A DNA stretch of 8,099 nucleotides from an uncultured Pirellulaceae bacterium (lineage in GTDB: Bacteria > Planctomycetota > Planctomycetia > Pirellulales > Pirellulaceae): positions 1 through 8,099 of the forward strand of contig CAMYNE010000111.1 of NCBI GenBank assembly GCA_947259675.1, written 5' to 3'. Each line of letters opens with the position of its first letter. Position 1 is the first letter of the stretch. Made by a program: the position numbers and the translations under genes. Positions 7,201-8,099 of this stretch are shown here, piece after piece. The notes below the pieces were generated by a model that was given only the letters and a program-made list of their open reading frames with translations, had not been told where the DNA came from and ran no database searches.

Positions 7201-8099
7201 TCGACCATTCGTCGGATCTATCGTCAGAAAATTCCTCCAGTCCTCGTCAGGGGTGTTGATCGGATCTTTTTTGTCCAAAACAACCAGCTGGATCGTGCGG
7301 CGAACGGATTGTTTTCGGTTGTTGAATGGAACCTGGTACCAGTTGGGATCGAGTTCAATGATCAAATCGTATACGCCTTCGGTTCCCGGCATGGGCAATT
7401 CAAGACGCTCTCGACGACCTGAGCCTTCTTCATCCAAGGTGAACTCAAACGTTCGAGTCCAAATAGTCGGCGCGGTCTTTCGCGCCGGTACGATTTTCAG
7501 CCGGCAATTGGCTGACCGGGCGGCAATTCCGGTCAGGTTGGGCGTGATTCCCAGCGACATCATCTCACCGGGCTTAAATACCTGGCTTGGCTGGGCGATG
7601 TCGATCCGTAATTGGTCCCCAGGAGCCCGAGCGAATGTAATCTGGTTCTGCTGTTGATCGATATCAAGATTCAGAGTTCCACTCAGCAGTTGAGAAAACT
7701 CGATTGATTCTTGAAATCTCTCATCTGGCCGGTCCGACGGATAAAGCTCGACTTCGATAAGAGCATCCTCGTAACCGTCGAGTGTCACGTCGAATCCACC
7801 ATAACTGCTTGGGCTCGGTTGACGAATAGAAATGGCTTCATTAATCAGCTGAATTGCTCCGGGTGAATCCGTATTCAACGATAACGACTGACATTCGGAT
7901 AACGTGCCACCACTGACGCGCAAACTTCCCTGCCAGGTTTGCTCGACGCCTCCCCCCCATGAAATCCTCAATCGCATCGATTTCCTGGTTGAAGAACGCA
8001 GAGTTGGTTTTGTGGAAACTGGCGAACGAGTCACAGGTTCAAGGATTTGGCCTTGAATAGCGCTTGGAGACGATGTTCCCCAACCGCAGCAAAGCGCAG
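4255..8099 (-). CDS. Giant secreted glycoside-hydrolase-like protein with C-terminal jelly-roll domain (5' end outside the window)
   Basis: The frame ends at TAG (4257-4255) and is open to the right edge, giving at least 1280 residues. The GTG at 8034-8032 is only an internal codon: 21 in-frame codons precede it (ALCCGWGTSSPSAIQGQ...), resembling the end of a signal peptide. Numbering from that GTG, residues 20-450 are beta-rich, with WGGGVEQTWQGSLRVSGG (26-43) and SSYGGFDVTLDGYEDALIEV (76-95). Residues about 480-760 resemble a glycoside-hydrolase-like TIM barrel: FDRAGLKLVPTLAF (551-564), GLPIYNPLNVEVQRAV (600-615), then an FNGLAISCRPD strand (632-642). Residues 840-985 look like a beta-sandwich (GWFFYAVNSSPWP, 914-926). 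Residues 1017-1171 resemble a CBM4/9-type carbohydrate-binding jelly roll (NPDFEVSGQPSLEGWDFGG to VWIDNVEVYD). A helical segment with GYWPRFLDEYFPDL and a Lys/Arg/Ser-rich tail ends the protein. It probably acts on or binds polysaccharide outside the cytoplasm, but no catalytic acid pair is visible, so enzymatic activity is uncertain. Confidence 0.88.
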   Translation of the reverse strand, partial: ALCCGWGTSSPSAIQGQILEPVTRSPVSTKPTLRSSTRKSMRLRISWGGGVEQTWQGSLRVSGGTLSECQSLSLNTDSPGAIQLINEAISIRQPSPSSYGGFDVTLDGYEDALIEVELYPSDRPDERFQESIEFSQLLSGTLNLDIDQQQNQITFARAPGDQLRIDIAQPSQVFKPGEMMSLGITPNLTGIAARSANCRLKIVPARKTAPTIWTRTFEFTLDEEGSGRRERLELPMPGTEGVYDLIIELDPNWYQVPFNNRKQSVRRTIQLVVLDKKDPINTPDEDWRNFLTIDPTNGRVLTRSTNASLVQLNRLITATNNRPLGNNKFQSIQNGEEIVGQLDVGGWHAIPLAINKRGMPHIVEIEFPSDQPMAIGTSIIQTDPAGQIPSVGFDSGLVIPDSIVRPEPTGDASVMMKHRIVFWPNTENPYLLIANRHEKLPARIGKIRILHGPRRLPDQDVAIRFDSDSREFMAFYEMPLFPENFGSDEVVDPVIQQPLDDWLTFYLGADRFVQYLKANSYVGAYITVAIDGSAIYPSQLLDPTPKFDSGVFFDNGQDPKRKDILEMLFRMFDRAGLKLVPTLAFTAPLPEIEAIRRQAGSKNEFDLINFRGQQRTNAQKGLPIYNPLNVEVQRAVTRVVEELAERYRDHDSFNGLAISCRPDTYTQLAGMQWCYDRITIGRFRTIVNSDATDEAFTNELISSRKQEWLNWRAEQMTAWYLQMLQSIQRHKSDAKLILAPSDIYQNEEISSALSPSLHLPPDFDGAMLQLGFSRSLPTTNPDLVLLKPQRIAPNQSLASQRVEIQTMSSKQAGDFFRQGNYRGNLISSRISWAHFSELQEQTEIGNQSAPLIRLQQLSPAGAWNRKRFAMTLRDNDSNVFIDGGILISNGQESHRREFMKVFCQLPNVRFTDVNPKFETESKSPIAVRQAKVGDGWFFYAVNSSPWPATCKINLAHADANNIRSLSNVRFSRQNGSANFEFEIEPFGLVGGVANDTKTSILDFAVQFPDNAEQPLRTHLQALQSKLVRASKVPPLNALANPDFEVSGQPSLEGWDFGGQSTQRIRIDNQQGHTGSSSLIVASDGPTVWIRSSAFAAPETGRLSVSVWLRTDDPENQPPLRLALEGHTANADYYRFGSIGALAPASATKRVEGHWQRFAVHFDDLPIQGIDDLRIGFDLMGPGQVWIDNVEVYDRWFDSNDTKAITQLLATAGLLLSDPENIDQCRKILNGYWPRFLDEYFPDLVAPAKDGSVKPSQTPEARTVKSSRTRPAIPRKRSSFR

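Overview
This window looks like a stretch of a planctomycete chromosome, most likely from the Pirellulaceae. That placement is an inference. It rests on a YceH/UPF0502 homologue next to a lipid A kinase gene, very large secreted proteins without close textbook relatives, generous intergenic spacing with weak or absent Shine-Dalgarno sequences, and an intergenic palindrome of a kind I recall from that family. I see no rRNA, tRNA, CRISPR array, transposase or phage gene.

There are four protein genes, two of them cut by the window edges. (1) Position 1554 down to 1, minus strand: the N-terminal 518 codons of a secreted protein with two carboxypeptidase-regulatory/Cna-B-like beta-sandwich modules. 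It ends, as far as visible, in a Cys/Gly-rich 33-residue tandem repeat that runs off the left edge. (2) 2564-1842, minus: a complete yceH (DUF480/UPF0502) gene with an added C-terminal coiled coil. (3) 2844-3920, plus: a complete lpxK (tetraacyldisaccharide 4'-kinase) gene. (4) 8099 down to 4255, minus: at least 1280 residues of a giant secreted protein. It has an N-terminal beta-rich region, a glycoside-hydrolase-like TIM-barrel region, and a C-terminal carbohydrate-binding-like jelly roll. Its reading frame stays open to the right edge, so the true start is outside the window.

yceH and lpxK are divergent and share a 279-bp promoter region. lpxK and the giant gene are convergent. The 334 bp between them carries three non-coding structures: a 22-bp-arm perfect inverted repeat, a small terminator-like hairpin, and two perfect tandem copies of a 40-bp unit. 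The secreted-protein gene follows yceH on the same strand after 287 bp.

The genes do not form an obvious single system. lpxK is an inner-membrane lipid A biosynthesis gene, and the two secreted proteins probably act at the cell surface or in the periplasm. The points most worth a second look are the homogenised Cys/Gly repeat tail, the giant hydrolase-like protein with no visible catalytic acid motif, and the repeat cluster in the convergent gap. I did not find evidence for a new defence or mobile system here.
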